Of a DNA stretch of 64,000 bases, positions 44,588 through 55,071 are shown piece by piece. The first letter of the stretch is position 1. Every line of letters begins with the position of its first letter. The notes below the pieces were generated by a model. That model ran no database searches, was not told the DNA's origin, and saw nothing but the letters and a program-made list of their open reading frames with translations. The position numbers and the translations under genes were made by a program. Source of the stretch: Rhodococcus rhodnii (GTDB taxonomy: Bacteria > Actinomycetota > Actinomycetes > Mycobacteriales > Pseudonocardiaceae); assembly GCA_000720375.1 (NCBI GenBank), contig JOAA01000009.1, positions 372,001 through 436,000 on the forward strand, given 5' to 3'.

Positions 44588-47500
44588 ATGGAGTTCCGAA
44601 TCCTGGGCCCAGTGGAGGTCCATGGAGAGGGTGGTCAGGCTCGGCTGGGCGGCGGACGGGCAGTGACCCTCTTGGCCGCCTTGATCCTCCAGGCGAATCG
44701 CACGGTGTCCTATGAACGGTTGACCACAGCTGTGTGGGGCGACAACCCACCGAATTCGGCGACCGCGGCTCTGCACACCTACGTTTTCCGGCTCCGCAAG
44801 GCCTTCGGTGATGTCGATCCGACCGGCCTCGACCGGATCGTCACCTACAAGACCGGTTATCTGCTGCACATCCAGCCGGGCGAGCTGGACCTGGAAGTGT
44901 TCCGGGCACACGTCGAACGCGGCCGGGCCGCGTCGGCCGCGGGCAGGTTCGAGCAGGCGGCCACCGAGCTGGACGCCGCACTGGAGCTCTGGCGCGGGAC
45001 CGTGTTGTCTGGCGTGTCCGGTGAGCTGGTCGCGCAGCAGTCCGCCAGCCTGGACGAGGCCTACATCTCCGCGGTCGAGCAGCGGGTGGAGGTCAAGCTC
45101 AACCTCGGCGTGACCGCCGAGCTCATCCCCGAGCTGAATGCTTTGATCGCCTCGTATCCGCTGCGTGAGCGGCTGCGTGAACAGGCGATGCTGGTGCTTT
45201 ACCGCTCCGGCCGCCAGGCCGAGGCGCTGGCGATGTACCAGGACGTCTACCGGGTGCTGTCCGACGAGCTCGGCATCCAGCCCGGGCCGGCGCTGCAGGA
45301 GCTGCACCGGCGGATCCTGTCGGGTGATCCGACCTTGCGCTCGCCGTCCGAGCAGAAACCGGAAGCGCCGGCCGCGGCCAGGCCCGTGCCCCGGCAGCTG
45401 CCCACGGACGTCGCCAACTTCACCGGCCGCGAGGAGTACATGCGGCAGCTTGACGCGCTGCTGCCCAGCGCGGACCGGTCGGGCGGGGCCGTGGTGATCT
45501 CCGCGATCGAGGGCATCGCGGGCGTCGGCAAGACCGCGCTCGCCCTGCACTGGGCCCACCACGCAGCTCCGCGACTGCCCGATGGCCAGCTGTACGTCAA
45601 CCTCCGGGGTTACGCCCAGAGCCCGCCGATGGAACCGGGCGAGGCGCTGTCCCGGTTCCTGCGCGCACTCGGCGTGCCCCAGGAACAGATCCCGGTCGAC
45701 CAGGACGAACAGGCCGCGATGTACCGGTCGCTGATGGCCGACAAGCGGATGCTGGTCCTGCTGGACAACGCGATGAGCCCGGACCAGGTACGGCCGTTGT
45801 TGCCGGGCAGCGCCAACTGCCTGGTGCTGATCACCAGCCGGGTCGACCTGCGTGGGCTGGCCGCGCTCGATGGCGCGCGCAGGCTCGTGCTCGACGTCCT
45901 CACCGCGGACGAAGCGGTCAACCTGCTCGCCACGACGATAGGCGACGAACGGTCGACGACCGAAGCCGGCCACGTGGCCCAGCTGGCGAAACTGTGCGGC
46001 TACTTGCCGTTGGCGCTGCGTATCGCCGCGGCGCACCTGGCCGGCCACGTCAGCCAGACCGTCGGCGGCTACCTCGCGCAGCTGGCCGAAGGCGATCGGC
46101 TGAGCCAGCTCGGCATCGAACACGACCAGCAAGCCGCAGTACGGGCCTCGTTCGACCTGTCGTACCAGACGCTTTCGACGGAGGCGGCCAGGTTGTTCCG
46201 GCTGCTGGGCCTGGTTCCCGGACCGGATTTCGCCCCTGCTGCCGCCGCCGCACTCGCGGCGATGCCCGAGGAGAGGACCACCCGGCTGCTGGACGGTCTG
46301 GCCTCGGCGCACCTGATCGAACGCCTGACACCTGGGCGATTCCAGTTCCACGACCTCATCCGGCTCTACGCAGCGGAACGCGCGAAGGACATCGACGGCG
46401 CGCAGGAGATCGACGACGCACTGCGCCGCCTGTTCACCTGGTACCTGCACAGCACGGGGTCCGCGACGCACGCGCTCTATCCGGAGATCGAGAGCCTGCT
46501 GGACTCGGTCGACGTGGACATCCACCCGATGGGGTTCACCGACATCGTCGAGGCCATCTCGTGGCTGGAGACCGAGCGGCCCAGCCTGCTCGCGTCGGTG
46601 CGGCACGCGACGCAACACGGCCCTCGGCCGATCTCGTGGCGGCTCGCGCATGTCCTGCGGGGCTACTTCTACACCAGGATGGTCGTTCCTGACTGGATGG
46701 AGACCGCGGTTCTCGGCCTGCGGGCCGCGGATCTCGACAATGACCTCGCCGGTCAGGCGGCGATGTTGCACAGCCAGGCACACGCCCATTTCTGCCTCAG
46801 CTCCTACGAACAAGCGCTGGAGTACGAGGCACAAGCGCTGCCGTTGGCCAGGGATCTCGACGAACCACGCCTCGAGGCCGAGATCGTCAAGTGGTCCGGC
46901 CTGGCGTGCGTGTTCCTCGGCAGGCTGGACAAGGCCGTCGAGGACCTGACGCAGGCGCTGGATCTCTACCGTCGCACGGAAAACCGGCACGGCCAGGCGA
47001 ACACGCACATCGGCCTCGGGTTCGCCTTGGTCGACAAGGGACAGTTCGAGGAGGCCATGCCGCACTACGGCAAGGCGCTGGAGCTCAACCGGGAGATCAA
47101 CAGCCGTTACGGCGAAGCACTGGTACTGCACGTCACCGGAGTGGTGTACGGCCACATGGGACGGTTCGACGAAGCGCTGCGGATGCACGCCCAGGCCATG
47201 ACGCTGTACCGGCAGGTGGGCACTCGGTACCACGAGACGTCCGCGTCGTTCTCCTTAGCCGTGCTGCACTGCGATATGGGCTCGTACGACAAGGCATTGG
47301 CCGAGGCCGAGCGTGCCCGGGTGATGTCAAGGGAAACTGGCGACCGCCGGACCGAGTGCAACGCGTTGAACACGCTCGGCGTGGCGTGCAAGCTGGTGGG
47401 ACGTTTCGACGACGCCGCCGGTTACCACGAGTCGGCGTTGCAGCTGTCCAAAGCGATCAGTCTGCGCAAGGCCGAGATCGAGGCGCTGATCGGGTTGTGC

Positions 47501-47869
47501 GGCGCCCGGCGCGGCCTCGGCAACCACAACGATGCGATTCTCGCCGGTCAGGCCGCGCTGCGGGGCAGCAGGCACAGCGGTATGCGGCCGCACGAAGCGC
47601 ACGCGTTGGTGGGACTTTCCGAAGTCTTGACCGAAGTAGGACAAGCCGATCACGCCAAAACACAGGCGCGGCACGCCCTGGACATCTATCGTGAGATCAA
47701 CTACCCGCTTGGCGAAGGGCGCGCCTTGCGGGCGCTGGGCCTGGCGATGTCCGAAACCGACGGTCCGCGGTCAGCGGTTGCTTACTGGGAGGAAGCGCTG
47801 GCGATCTGCACCCGGCTGGGCACGCCTGAAGTCGAGCAACTCCAGACCCTGATCAAGGTGCCCCACTGA
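44588..47869 (+). CDS. AfsR/SARP-type regulator with NB-ARC and TPR domains
   Basis: A 1093-residue pathway regulator. Residues 1-95 are an OmpR-type winged helix, about 96-245 the bacterial transcriptional activator (BTAD) domain, about 280-620 an NB-ARC ATPase with P-loop GIAGVGKT (309-316) and Walker B LVLLDNA. About 690-1085 are TPR repeats (for example QAMTLYRQVG and ESALQLSKAI). Length and order match AfsR. The start is ATG 44588. Codon 890 (47255-47257) is TTA. The gene ends 12 bp before the PKS and should activate it; ATP binding is presumably the switch. Confidence 0.92.
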   Translation: MEFRILGPVEVHGEGGQARLGGGRAVTLLAALILQANRTVSYERLTTAVWGDNPPNSATAALHTYVFRLRKAFGDVDPTGLDRIVTYKTGYLLHIQPGELDLEVFRAHVERGRAASAAGRFEQAATELDAALELWRGTVLSGVSGELVAQQSASLDEAYISAVEQRVEVKLNLGVTAELIPELNALIASYPLRERLREQAMLVLYRSGRQAEALAMYQDVYRVLSDELGIQPGPALQELHRRILSGDPTLRSPSEQKPEAPAAARPVPRQLPTDVANFTGREEYMRQLDALLPSADRSGGAVVISAIEGIAGVGKTALALHWAHHAAPRLPDGQLYVNLRGYAQSPPMEPGEALSRFLRALGVPQEQIPVDQDEQAAMYRSLMADKRMLVLLDNAMSPDQVRPLLPGSANCLVLITSRVDLRGLAALDGARRLVLDVLTADEAVNLLATTIGDERSTTEAGHVAQLAKLCGYLPLALRIAAAHLAGHVSQTVGGYLAQLAEGDRLSQLGIEHDQQAAVRASFDLSYQTLSTEAARLFRLLGLVPGPDFAPAAAAALAAMPEERTTRLLDGLASAHLIERLTPGRFQFHDLIRLYAAERAKDIDGAQEIDDALRRLFTWYLHSTGSATHALYPEIESLLDSVDVDIHPMGFTDIVEAISWLETERPSLLASVRHATQHGPRPISWRLAHVLRGYFYTRMVVPDWMETAVLGLRAADLDNDLAGQAAMLHSQAHAHFCLSSYEQALEYEAQALPLARDLDEPRLEAEIVKWSGLACVFLGRLDKAVEDLTQALDLYRRTENRHGQANTHIGLGFALVDKGQFEEAMPHYGKALELNREINSRYGEALVLHVTGVVYGHMGRFDEALRMHAQAMTLYRQVGTRYHETSASFSLAVLHCDMGSYDKALAEAERARVMSRETGDRRTECNALNTLGVACKLVGRFDDAAGYHESALQLSKAISLRKAEIEALIGLCGARRGLGNHNDAILAGQAALRGSRHSGMRPHEAHALVGLSEVLTEVGQADHAKTQARHALDIYREINYPLGEGRALRALGLAMSETDGPRSAVAYWEEALAICTRLGTPEVEQLQTLIKVPH

Positions 47870-47881
47870 TCGAAAGGGCTG

Positions 47882-50800
47882 ATGGGCATGGCTGGCCTGC
47901 CAAGTGCTCCGGTCGCCATCGTCGGTATCGGGTGTCGTTTCCCTGGCGCGCGTGGGCCGGGGGAGTTCTGGCAGCGGCTGCGTGCGGGCTATGACGGGAT
48001 AGCCAAGCCGCCTGCCGGCCGGTTCGACGGTTTACCCTGGAAAGAGAGTGCGGACAACCCGGTCGAGGCGGGTTACTTGTCCGATGTGGACAAATTCGAT
48101 CCGGATTTCTTCGGTGTGTCACACCGTGAGGCGCGCCGGATGGATCCGCAGCTGCGGTTGTTGCTCGAGGTGACGTGGGAGAGCCTGGAGGACGCGGGAC
48201 TGCGTCCGGCGGACACCGAAGGCGGCCGGGTGGGCGTCTTCATTGGACAGATCGCCTCCGACTACTGGGAACTGCACTCGGGCAACGCCGACAACGCGGC
48301 CATCGACCGATATATCGGGCTGGCCAACATCCGAGGCATGTTGTCCGGCCGACTGTCGCATGTGTTCGATTGGTCAGGCCCGAGTGTCTCGGTTGACACC
48401 GCGTGCTCGTCGTCGCTGGCAGCCGTCCGCATGGCCTGTCAGAGCCTGTATTCCGGTGAGTCCACAGTGGCCGTCGCGGGCGGCGTCAACCTGATGCTTG
48501 TCCGCAAGGACTACCCGTGGCTGTTCATGGGCGGCGTGCTGTCCCGTGACGGCCGGTGCAAATTCGGCGACGCGAGTGCCGACGGCTACGGCCGCGGCGA
48601 GGGCCTCGGGCTGGTCGTGCTCAAGACCCTCGACCGGGCGATCGCCGACCGCGACCGGATCTACGCGGTGATCCGGGGCAGCGCGATCAACAATGACGGG
48701 CGCGCCAGCGGATTCGCCGCGCGGCCAGCGGTTCGGGGCCAGGCCGACGTGCTGAGCGCTGCTCTGGCAGACGCCGGAGCCAGTCCGACGGAGATCGAAT
48801 ACGTCGAAGCACACGGCACCGGAACGGCGGTGGGCGACGCGGTCGAGCTGGCCGCGCTCGCGGCCGTCCTTGGCGAGGGACGATCGCAGGCTGATCCACT
48901 GCGCGTCGGCTCGGTGAAGACGAACATCGGCCACACGGAGGCGGCGGCCGGGATCGCGGGTCTGATCAAGTCCACATTGTGCCTCTATCACGGCGAAATC
49001 CCGCCGAGCTTGCACGTGCGTGAGCTCAATCCGGCGGTGGAATGGGACGAGCTGCCGCTGAAGGTCCACACCGAACTGGAACCGCTGCCGAGTCATGGCC
49101 GGCCGCGGCTGGTGGGCGTGAGCTCGTTCGGGGTTTCCGGGACGAACGTCCACGCGATCCTCGCCGAGGTAGAACAGCAACCTGTGGTGCCGTCCGAAGG
49201 CGACTATGTGCTGACGCTCTCGGCACGGACACCGCAAGGGGTACGTGATCTGGCGGGCGCGTACGCGAGTTTTCTCCGTGACACTGAAGTCCCGTTGCGG
49301 GATATCTGTTACAGCGCCTCGGCACGCAGACAGCACCACTCGAACCGGATCGCTGTCGCCGGATCGTCACATGAGGACGTCGCGGCCAAACTCCGCTCCT
49401 TTGTAGACGGAAAGCCCTCGCGTGATGTCTCGTTCTCCGGTGAGGTCCCGGAAGTCGAACCCGGCATCGCGTTCGTCTTTCCCGGGCAGGGCTCGCAATG
49501 GTTCGGTATGGGCCTTCAGCTCCTCGACACGTCATCGGTTTTCCGCTCCGCGCTTGAGGAATGTGACCGCGCGGTGCGTGCGGAGTGTGGCTGGTCGGTC
49601 ATCGAGCAGCTGGCCCGGGACGACGAACGGTCGCACGACGTGGACGTCGTCCAGCCCATGCTGTTCGCCATCCAGGTCGGGCTCGCGGCTGTCTGGCGAT
49701 CGTGGGGAGTCGAACCGGACCTGGTCATCGGCCACAGCATGGGCGAGGTCGCCGCCGCACATGTCGCGGGCGCGTTGAGCCTGACGGATGCCGTCGCAGT
49801 CATCTGCCGTCGCAGCAAGCTCGCCGCGGCAGTGGCGGGCCGGGGTGCGATGGCGTCCATTGCCTTGCCTATGGGGCATGTGGCCGAAACGTTGGCTGGC
49901 TACCAGGACAAGGTGTCCATCGCGGCGAGCAACAGCCCGTCAACCACGCTGATCTCCGGTGAACCGTCCGCAGTGGACGACATCGTGGCTTCCTTGCAGC
50001 ATCGGGACGTCTTCTGCCGCAGGATCGATGTGCCCTTCGCCGCGCACAGCCCGCACGTCGACGAGCTGCGGGACGAACTGCTCGAGCGCCTCGCGAACGT
50101 GCGACCGCAGGCCGGGAGAACCCGGATCCACTCCACCGTTCTTGACGCGGACGTCGACGGACGCGGCTTCGACGCGAGTTACTGGGTGCGGAACTTCCGG
50201 GAACCGGTACGGTTCGCTTCGGCTGTCCGTCAGGTGTCGGCCGATCGGCACCTGGTGTTCGTCGAGATCAGCCCGCATCCGGTGCTGTTGTCCTCGATCG
50301 AGGAGTGCCTCCAAGAAGCGCAGAACCCGGGCGCCGCGGTGTCTTCGTTGCGACGGGAGAAACCCGAACTGCGGACACTGCTGACTTCGCTGGGTGAGTT
50401 GTACGCCAAGGGATGTCAGATCGACTGGAACCGGCTGTACGGCGAGGAAGCGCGGCTCGTCTCGCTGCCCGCGTACCCATGGGCGCACGGCAGCTACTGG
50501 ATCAAAACCAGGGAACCAGCGCCACCCAGGCCCGGGCATCCGTTGCTCGGGCGACCGATTGCCGCGGCTGAGCGGGAGCGAGTGTGGGAAGGACCGCTGG
50601 ACCGGACCCGCAACCGGTACCTCGACGGCCACCGGGTTCAGGGCATGATCACGTTTCCGGGCTCGGGCTACTGCGAGCTGGCGTTCGCGGCCGCGCGTGA
50701 GGCTCTTGGCCAGGGCGACCTCGTGGTGGAGGACGCGGTCTTCCAACAGTTGCTGCTGCTCAACGGCCACGAATCGCCGACGCTGCGGGTCCGGATGCAC

Positions 50801-53800
50801 CCCGAGAACGACTCCGGGTGGCGGATCGAGATCCACAGCGGCACGTCACACCAGACGGTTCAGCACGCGTCCTTCCGTGTCCGGACCGTGGCGGACGCGC
50901 AAGAACAAGCCCATGATCCGTTGCCCGCGGTGCGTGCACGATGCCCGGAACACCTTCCCGGAGACGAGTTCTATATCCGGTTCGGCGGTGGCGAGAACGA
51001 GTGGGACGGCCCTTTCCGCGGGGCCGTCGAGGTCTGGCGGGGCGACGGCGAGGCGCTGATTCGAGTGTCCTGTCCGGACTCGCTCGCCGCGATGTTCGAC
51101 GACTTCTACTTCCACCCAGCGATGTTGGATGCTTGCGGCCACGCACTGATGGCCACGGCCGAGCCGGTCGCACAGGCTTTCGCGGCGGAAAGCTTCCACA
51201 GCGCACGGATCTGGGGCAAGCCACAGCGGGAACTCTTCAGCCACGCACGATTGACCGAGCGGGGCGCCGGCACGCTCACCGGCGACATCGTGGTGATGCA
51301 GTCCGACGGAACCCCGGTGGCGGACATCCGTGGTGTACGTCTGCGTTGTCTCGCTGAACCGGCGGCACAGCGGCAGAACTACGACGACTGGCTGTACGAG
51401 CTGCAGTGGGAACGCAGCGATCGTCCACAAAGGAACATTGAACTCGCTTCGGGGACATGGATCATCCTTGATGACGGCCGGGCCGTCGGTCGCGGGCTGC
51501 GCAAGCGGATCGAGGACGCCGGCGGTCACTGTGTCAGCGTGGTCCCGGCGGGCAGCGCCGTGCACGGCGACTTCGTGGTGGATCCCCGGGATCCGATGGG
51601 GTTCTGTGCCGTCCTGCGTGCGGCGTCCGGTCCGGTACGAGGGATCGTCCACCTGTGGAGCCTGGACAACCCGACAGACGTAGCGTCCGAAGAGGACGTC
51701 AAGCGTGCGCAGAACCTGACGTGTTCCAGCACTGTCCAGCTGATCAAAGACCTCGCGGCGTCGCCGGAGGTCGGCCATCCGGCGTTGTGGCTGGTGACCA
51801 GCAACGTCTACGCGGTCACCCAGGACGACGTGTCGATATCCCCGCTATCCGCGCTGCTGTGGGGTTTTGGCCGAGTGCTGGCCCAGGAGAACCCCGAACT
51901 GAAGCCCGTCCTCGTGGATGTCGACGTCACGGATCCGGATTGGGCCGCCGAGACGCTGTTCGGTGAATTGACTGTGCACGACCGGGAAACCGAGCGGGCG
52001 TTGCGCCGTGCGGGCCGATACGTCTCGCGGATCAATCGGTACTCCGCCCCGCCTGCCCCCGCCGCGCGCCCGTCTGGTGCTTACCGTGTTCGGCATGGAG
52101 CGCCCGGGTGTCTGGACGAATTCACGGTCGAACGGGCCGAGCGTCGCAAACCGGGGGCGGGTGAAGTCGAGATAGAGATCGCGTTCGCCGGGCTGAACTA
52201 CGCCGACGTACTCGGTGTCATGGGTGTGGTGCCGGGAATCGACGCGCAGGACAGGGTCCCTGGTGCGGAATGCGCGGGTAAGGTCACCGCACTCGGCCCG
52301 ATGACCCACGGCCTGCAAGTCGGCGACGAGGTCGTCGCCGTGGGGAACCTGGGACTGGGTTCGCATGTCATCGCCAAGGCCCCGCTGGCGTTGAAGCGAC
52401 CGAGGACCCTCGATCTCGCCGACGCGGCAACGGTTCCGATCGCGTACTTGACCGCGTATCACGCCCTGCACAAGCTTGCCGGGTTGCGCAGGGGAGAGCG
52501 TGTTCTGATCCACACGGCGACCGGGGGAGTGGGACTGGCCGCCATCCAAGTCGCCAAGATGCTCGGTGCCGAGATCTACGCGACGGCCGGCAGCCGGGAG
52601 AAGCGATCCCTGTTGCGGACCATGGGAATCAAGTACGTGGCGGACTCGCGGTCGCTCGATTTCGCCGATGAATTCCTTGCGGCGACATACGGCAAGGGCG
52701 TGGATGTCGTACTCAACACGCTGCCCGGTCCGGCCATCGAGAAGAACCTCGACCTGCTGGCCCCCTATGGCAGGTACGTGGAACTGACCAAAAAGGACAT
52801 CCTCGGCGACGGGCAGATCCCGTTGCGGCCGTTGGCCCGCAACATCTCTGTGCATGTCGTCGACGTGATGGACATGTGGCAGACCCGGCCAGAGCAAGTC
52901 GGCGCGACCCTGCGGGAAGTGTTCACCCTGATCGATACCGGCGCACTGGCGCCGTTGCCCGCGGACAAGTTCGCGAGCGAACGCACCGGCAACGCGTTCC
53001 GCCACCTCGCCCAGTCGAAGCAGATCGGCAAGGTGCTGCTCTCCTTCGACGCCAACGAGCCGGAACCCTTGGTCCGCGCCGATGCGACGTATCTCGTCAC
53101 CGGTGGCCTCGGCGGTATCGGCACCGAGGTGGCACGCTGGCTGGTCGAACAGGGCGCCAAGCACCTGCTGCTGGTCGGCCGCGCCGAACTGCCACCGCGA
53201 TCCACGTGGCCGCACCTCGACCGCGACAGCGCGGAGTACCGGCGAGTCGGCGCACTGGAGAGCCTTGAACAGACCGGGATCCACGTTCGCTACGAAGCCG
53301 TCGACGTCGCCGACGAGGCGGCACTGCGATCGCTGATCAGCGAAATGGATCACCCGGTCCGCGGGGTCTTCCACACGGCGGGCATCGTGGACTGGCACCT
53401 CGTCCGCGACCTCGATGACGAGCGGCTCGCGGCCGTGCTGCGGCCGAAGGTGGCAGGAAGCCTTGTCCTCGACCGGATTTTCCCGGATTCGAGCCTGGAT
53501 ATGTTCGTACTGTTCTCTTCGATCGCCGGATGGATGAGTTCACCGCTGCTGGCCGCGTACTCGGCGGCGAACAATTTCCTCGACTCCCTGGCCCATCAGC
53601 GGCGGCTGCGCGGTGCGCCTGCGACCGGGATCAACTGGGGATTCTGGGACGCGATCGGCATGTCGGCGGGCGTCAACGACAAGGTGCGGGTGATTCCCAA
53701 GGGCTTCAGCCACTTCTCGCCCGCTGACGGGATCGCGGTGCTGGAGCGGCTGATCCGGGCCGACGTCGAACAGGTCGGGGTGCTCGTCGCGGACTGGGCG

Positions 53801-54124
53801 AAGTGGTCGGCGATCCACCACCACTTCGCCCAACTGCCCATGCTAAGCAAACTCGTGCCCACCACGACCGACCGGCCTGCGCCCGGTGAGGTGGACAAGG
53901 ACATCGTCCGGAGGTACCTGATCGACCGGATCGCCGAAGCACTCGAAGTCACGCCGGATCACGTCAACACCCGTCAACCATTGAACCGGATGGGACTGGA
54001 CTCACTTGGCGCGATCGAACTGAAGAACCTCGCGTCCAGAGACCTCGGCGTGGACCTGCCGGTGGTGATGCTGCTCGGCGGCTTCACCCTCGACGATCTG
54101 ATCGACCAGTTGGGATCAGCCTAG
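47882..54124 (+). CDS. Single-module highly reducing type I polyketide synthase (KS-AT-DH-psiKR-ER-KR-ACP)
   Basis: A 2080-residue PKS, close in size and order to mycocerosic acid synthase (about 2110 aa). KS: Cys175 in VDTACSSS, His311, His351. AT: Ser619 in GHSMGE, with FAAHS at 719-723, a non-standard selectivity motif between malonyl and methylmalonyl types. DH: His917 in HRVQGMITFP and Asp1083. A structural KR-like part lies at about 1165-1400. ER: NADPH motif ATGGVGLAA at 1546-1554. KR: GGLGGIG at 1741, Ser1879/1880, Tyr1893, Asn1897. ACP: Ser2041 in GLDSLGA. No thioesterase, so release needs another enzyme. All reducing sites look intact, so it should make a fully reduced chain, probably by repeated use. 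Codon 51 (48032-48034) is TTA. Confidence 0.95.
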   Translation: MGMAGLPSAPVAIVGIGCRFPGARGPGEFWQRLRAGYDGIAKPPAGRFDGLPWKESADNPVEAGYLSDVDKFDPDFFGVSHREARRMDPQLRLLLEVTWESLEDAGLRPADTEGGRVGVFIGQIASDYWELHSGNADNAAIDRYIGLANIRGMLSGRLSHVFDWSGPSVSVDTACSSSLAAVRMACQSLYSGESTVAVAGGVNLMLVRKDYPWLFMGGVLSRDGRCKFGDASADGYGRGEGLGLVVLKTLDRAIADRDRIYAVIRGSAINNDGRASGFAARPAVRGQADVLSAALADAGASPTEIEYVEAHGTGTAVGDAVELAALAAVLGEGRSQADPLRVGSVKTNIGHTEAAAGIAGLIKSTLCLYHGEIPPSLHVRELNPAVEWDELPLKVHTELEPLPSHGRPRLVGVSSFGVSGTNVHAILAEVEQQPVVPSEGDYVLTLSARTPQGVRDLAGAYASFLRDTEVPLRDICYSASARRQHHSNRIAVAGSSHEDVAAKLRSFVDGKPSRDVSFSGEVPEVEPGIAFVFPGQGSQWFGMGLQLLDTSSVFRSALEECDRAVRAECGWSVIEQLARDDERSHDVDVVQPMLFAIQVGLAAVWRSWGVEPDLVIGHSMGEVAAAHVAGALSLTDAVAVICRRSKLAAAVAGRGAMASIALPMGHVAETLAGYQDKVSIAASNSPSTTLISGEPSAVDDIVASLQHRDVFCRRIDVPFAAHSPHVDELRDELLERLANVRPQAGRTRIHSTVLDADVDGRGFDASYWVRNFREPVRFASAVRQVSADRHLVFVEISPHPVLLSSIEECLQEAQNPGAAVSSLRREKPELRTLLTSLGELYAKGCQIDWNRLYGEEARLVSLPAYPWAHGSYWIKTREPAPPRPGHPLLGRPIAAAERERVWEGPLDRTRNRYLDGHRVQGMITFPGSGYCELAFAAAREALGQGDLVVEDAVFQQLLLLNGHESPTLRVRMHPENDSGWRIEIHSGTSHQTVQHASFRVRTVADAQEQAHDPLPAVRARCPEHLPGDEFYIRFGGGENEWDGPFRGAVEVWRGDGEALIRVSCPDSLAAMFDDFYFHPAMLDACGHALMATAEPVAQAFAAESFHSARIWGKPQRELFSHARLTERGAGTLTGDIVVMQSDGTPVADIRGVRLRCLAEPAAQRQNYDDWLYELQWERSDRPQRNIELASGTWIILDDGRAVGRGLRKRIEDAGGHCVSVVPAGSAVHGDFVVDPRDPMGFCAVLRAASGPVRGIVHLWSLDNPTDVASEEDVKRAQNLTCSSTVQLIKDLAASPEVGHPALWLVTSNVYAVTQDDVSISPLSALLWGFGRVLAQENPELKPVLVDVDVTDPDWAAETLFGELTVHDRETERALRRAGRYVSRINRYSAPPAPAARPSGAYRVRHGAPGCLDEFTVERAERRKPGAGEVEIEIAFAGLNYADVLGVMGVVPGIDAQDRVPGAECAGKVTALGPMTHGLQVGDEVVAVGNLGLGSHVIAKAPLALKRPRTLDLADAATVPIAYLTAYHALHKLAGLRRGERVLIHTATGGVGLAAIQVAKMLGAEIYATAGSREKRSLLRTMGIKYVADSRSLDFADEFLAATYGKGVDVVLNTLPGPAIEKNLDLLAPYGRYVELTKKDILGDGQIPLRPLARNISVHVVDVMDMWQTRPEQVGATLREVFTLIDTGALAPLPADKFASERTGNAFRHLAQSKQIGKVLLSFDANEPEPLVRADATYLVTGGLGGIGTEVARWLVEQGAKHLLLVGRAELPPRSTWPHLDRDSAEYRRVGALESLEQTGIHVRYEAVDVADEAALRSLISEMDHPVRGVFHTAGIVDWHLVRDLDDERLAAVLRPKVAGSLVLDRIFPDSSLDMFVLFSSIAGWMSSPLLAAYSAANNFLDSLAHQRRLRGAPATGINWGFWDAIGMSAGVNDKVRVIPKGFSHFSPADGIAVLERLIRADVEQVGVLVADWAKWSAIHHHFAQLPMLSKLVPTTTDRPAPGEVDKDIVRRYLIDRIAEALEVTPDHVNTRQPLNRMGLDSLGAIELKNLASRDLGVDLPVVMLLGGFTLDDLIDQLGSA

Positions 54125-54955
54125 CCAGAACTCCTTCACCACCGCGGCGATGGCCTCGGCCTGCGCATACCCGGCCCGCAGGGCGCCGGGACGCTTCGAC
54201 ATGTCGAAAATGTCCTTTCCCATCGCCTGTTTGGCTTCCGGGGTCGGTTTGATCAGCAAGGCCTGGCCCTTCGCCCGGACCGGCTCGAGCGATTCGTCGA
54301 AGCTGGCGCCCGGTATGCCCCGAATGCCGTTGACGGGCGCGACGACCAGAACCCGATCGTGGCCCGCGGCCAGGTCGGCGTTGATGGACGACCGCGTGCT
54401 GCCGTCGATGTAGTGCTTGCCGTTCAGGGCGAACGGCGTCCACACGCCCGGCAGTGCCACGCTGGCACACATCGCGTCGACCAGGCTGACGCCCGAATCG
54501 CGGGTGAAAACCGTGAGCTGACCGGTTTCCGCGTCGACGGCCGGGATCATCAGCGGCTTCTCCGGCCATTCCTGCGTCCGCAGGCTCTCGATGACGATCG
54601 CTCGCATCCGTTCGGTCGGCTGGCCACCCGCCTGCAACGCCAGCGAACCGATCTCGGCCAGGATCGCGGTGGCCTCCGAATGCTTGCCGATGGCCTGCAC
54701 GAGCATCTGGACGAACGCGTCGGTGGCTGGCGGAGCGGTCCGTTCACGGCCCTCGTCGGTGAGAATGTGGTCCATCATCCGATGCGGGTCACCCGTGGTG
54801 AGCTCGACCGCTGTGGTCGACCCGACCGACGTGCCGACGAGCAGTTCGGCGTCCATCAGGGGGATCCCGGCATCGTGCAGGCTGGTCAGCACACCCCACT
54901 GCCAGGCGAACCCGATGGCCTCGCCACTGCCCAACACCAGTGCCCTGGACACCAC
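54116..54955 (-). CDS. Patatin-like phospholipase/acyl hydrolase
   Basis: A 279-residue patatin-family protein. The oxyanion block is LVLGSGEAIGFAW (a GSGEAxG variant of GGGxxG), the nucleophile Ser is in GTSVGS, and the catalytic Asp is in DGST (usually DGG/DGA). It has a Ser-Asp dyad and would cut acyl esters. GTG 54955 is chosen because GAGG lies nine bases upstream; GTG 54961 is too near. The 3' end overlaps the PKS by 9 bp on the other strand. It could release or edit the polyketide chain, or act on membrane lipids; neither is shown. Confidence 0.82.
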   Translation of the reverse strand: MVSRALVLGSGEAIGFAWQWGVLTSLHDAGIPLMDAELLVGTSVGSTTAVELTTGDPHRMMDHILTDEGRERTAPPATDAFVQMLVQAIGKHSEATAILAEIGSLALQAGGQPTERMRAIVIESLRTQEWPEKPLMIPAVDAETGQLTVFTRDSGVSLVDAMCASVALPGVWTPFALNGKHYIDGSTRSSINADLAAGHDRVLVVAPVNGIRGIPGASFDESLEPVRAKGQALLIKPTPEAKQAMGKDIFDMSKRPGALRAGYAQAEAIAAVVKEFWLG

Positions 54956-55071
54956 CGTCACTCACCTCGTCCCGATCGTGGATCTTCGTCGGCCATTCCG
55001 GCACCGATCGTGCCAGAACTGGTGACGCAATGCACTGCCTTCGACACGTCGAGTGGTCAGATCGGACGCTG

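Noticed and set aside
44573..47233. 886-residue open frame opposite the AfsR gene
   Set aside because: A shadow of the BTAD/NB-ARC/TPR coding sequence with no recognisable motif.
54359..55071. Long plus-strand frame leading into the LuxR remnant
   Set aside because: Residues before about 55072 are the antisense of the patatin gene; only the last 37 or so residues are LuxR-like.
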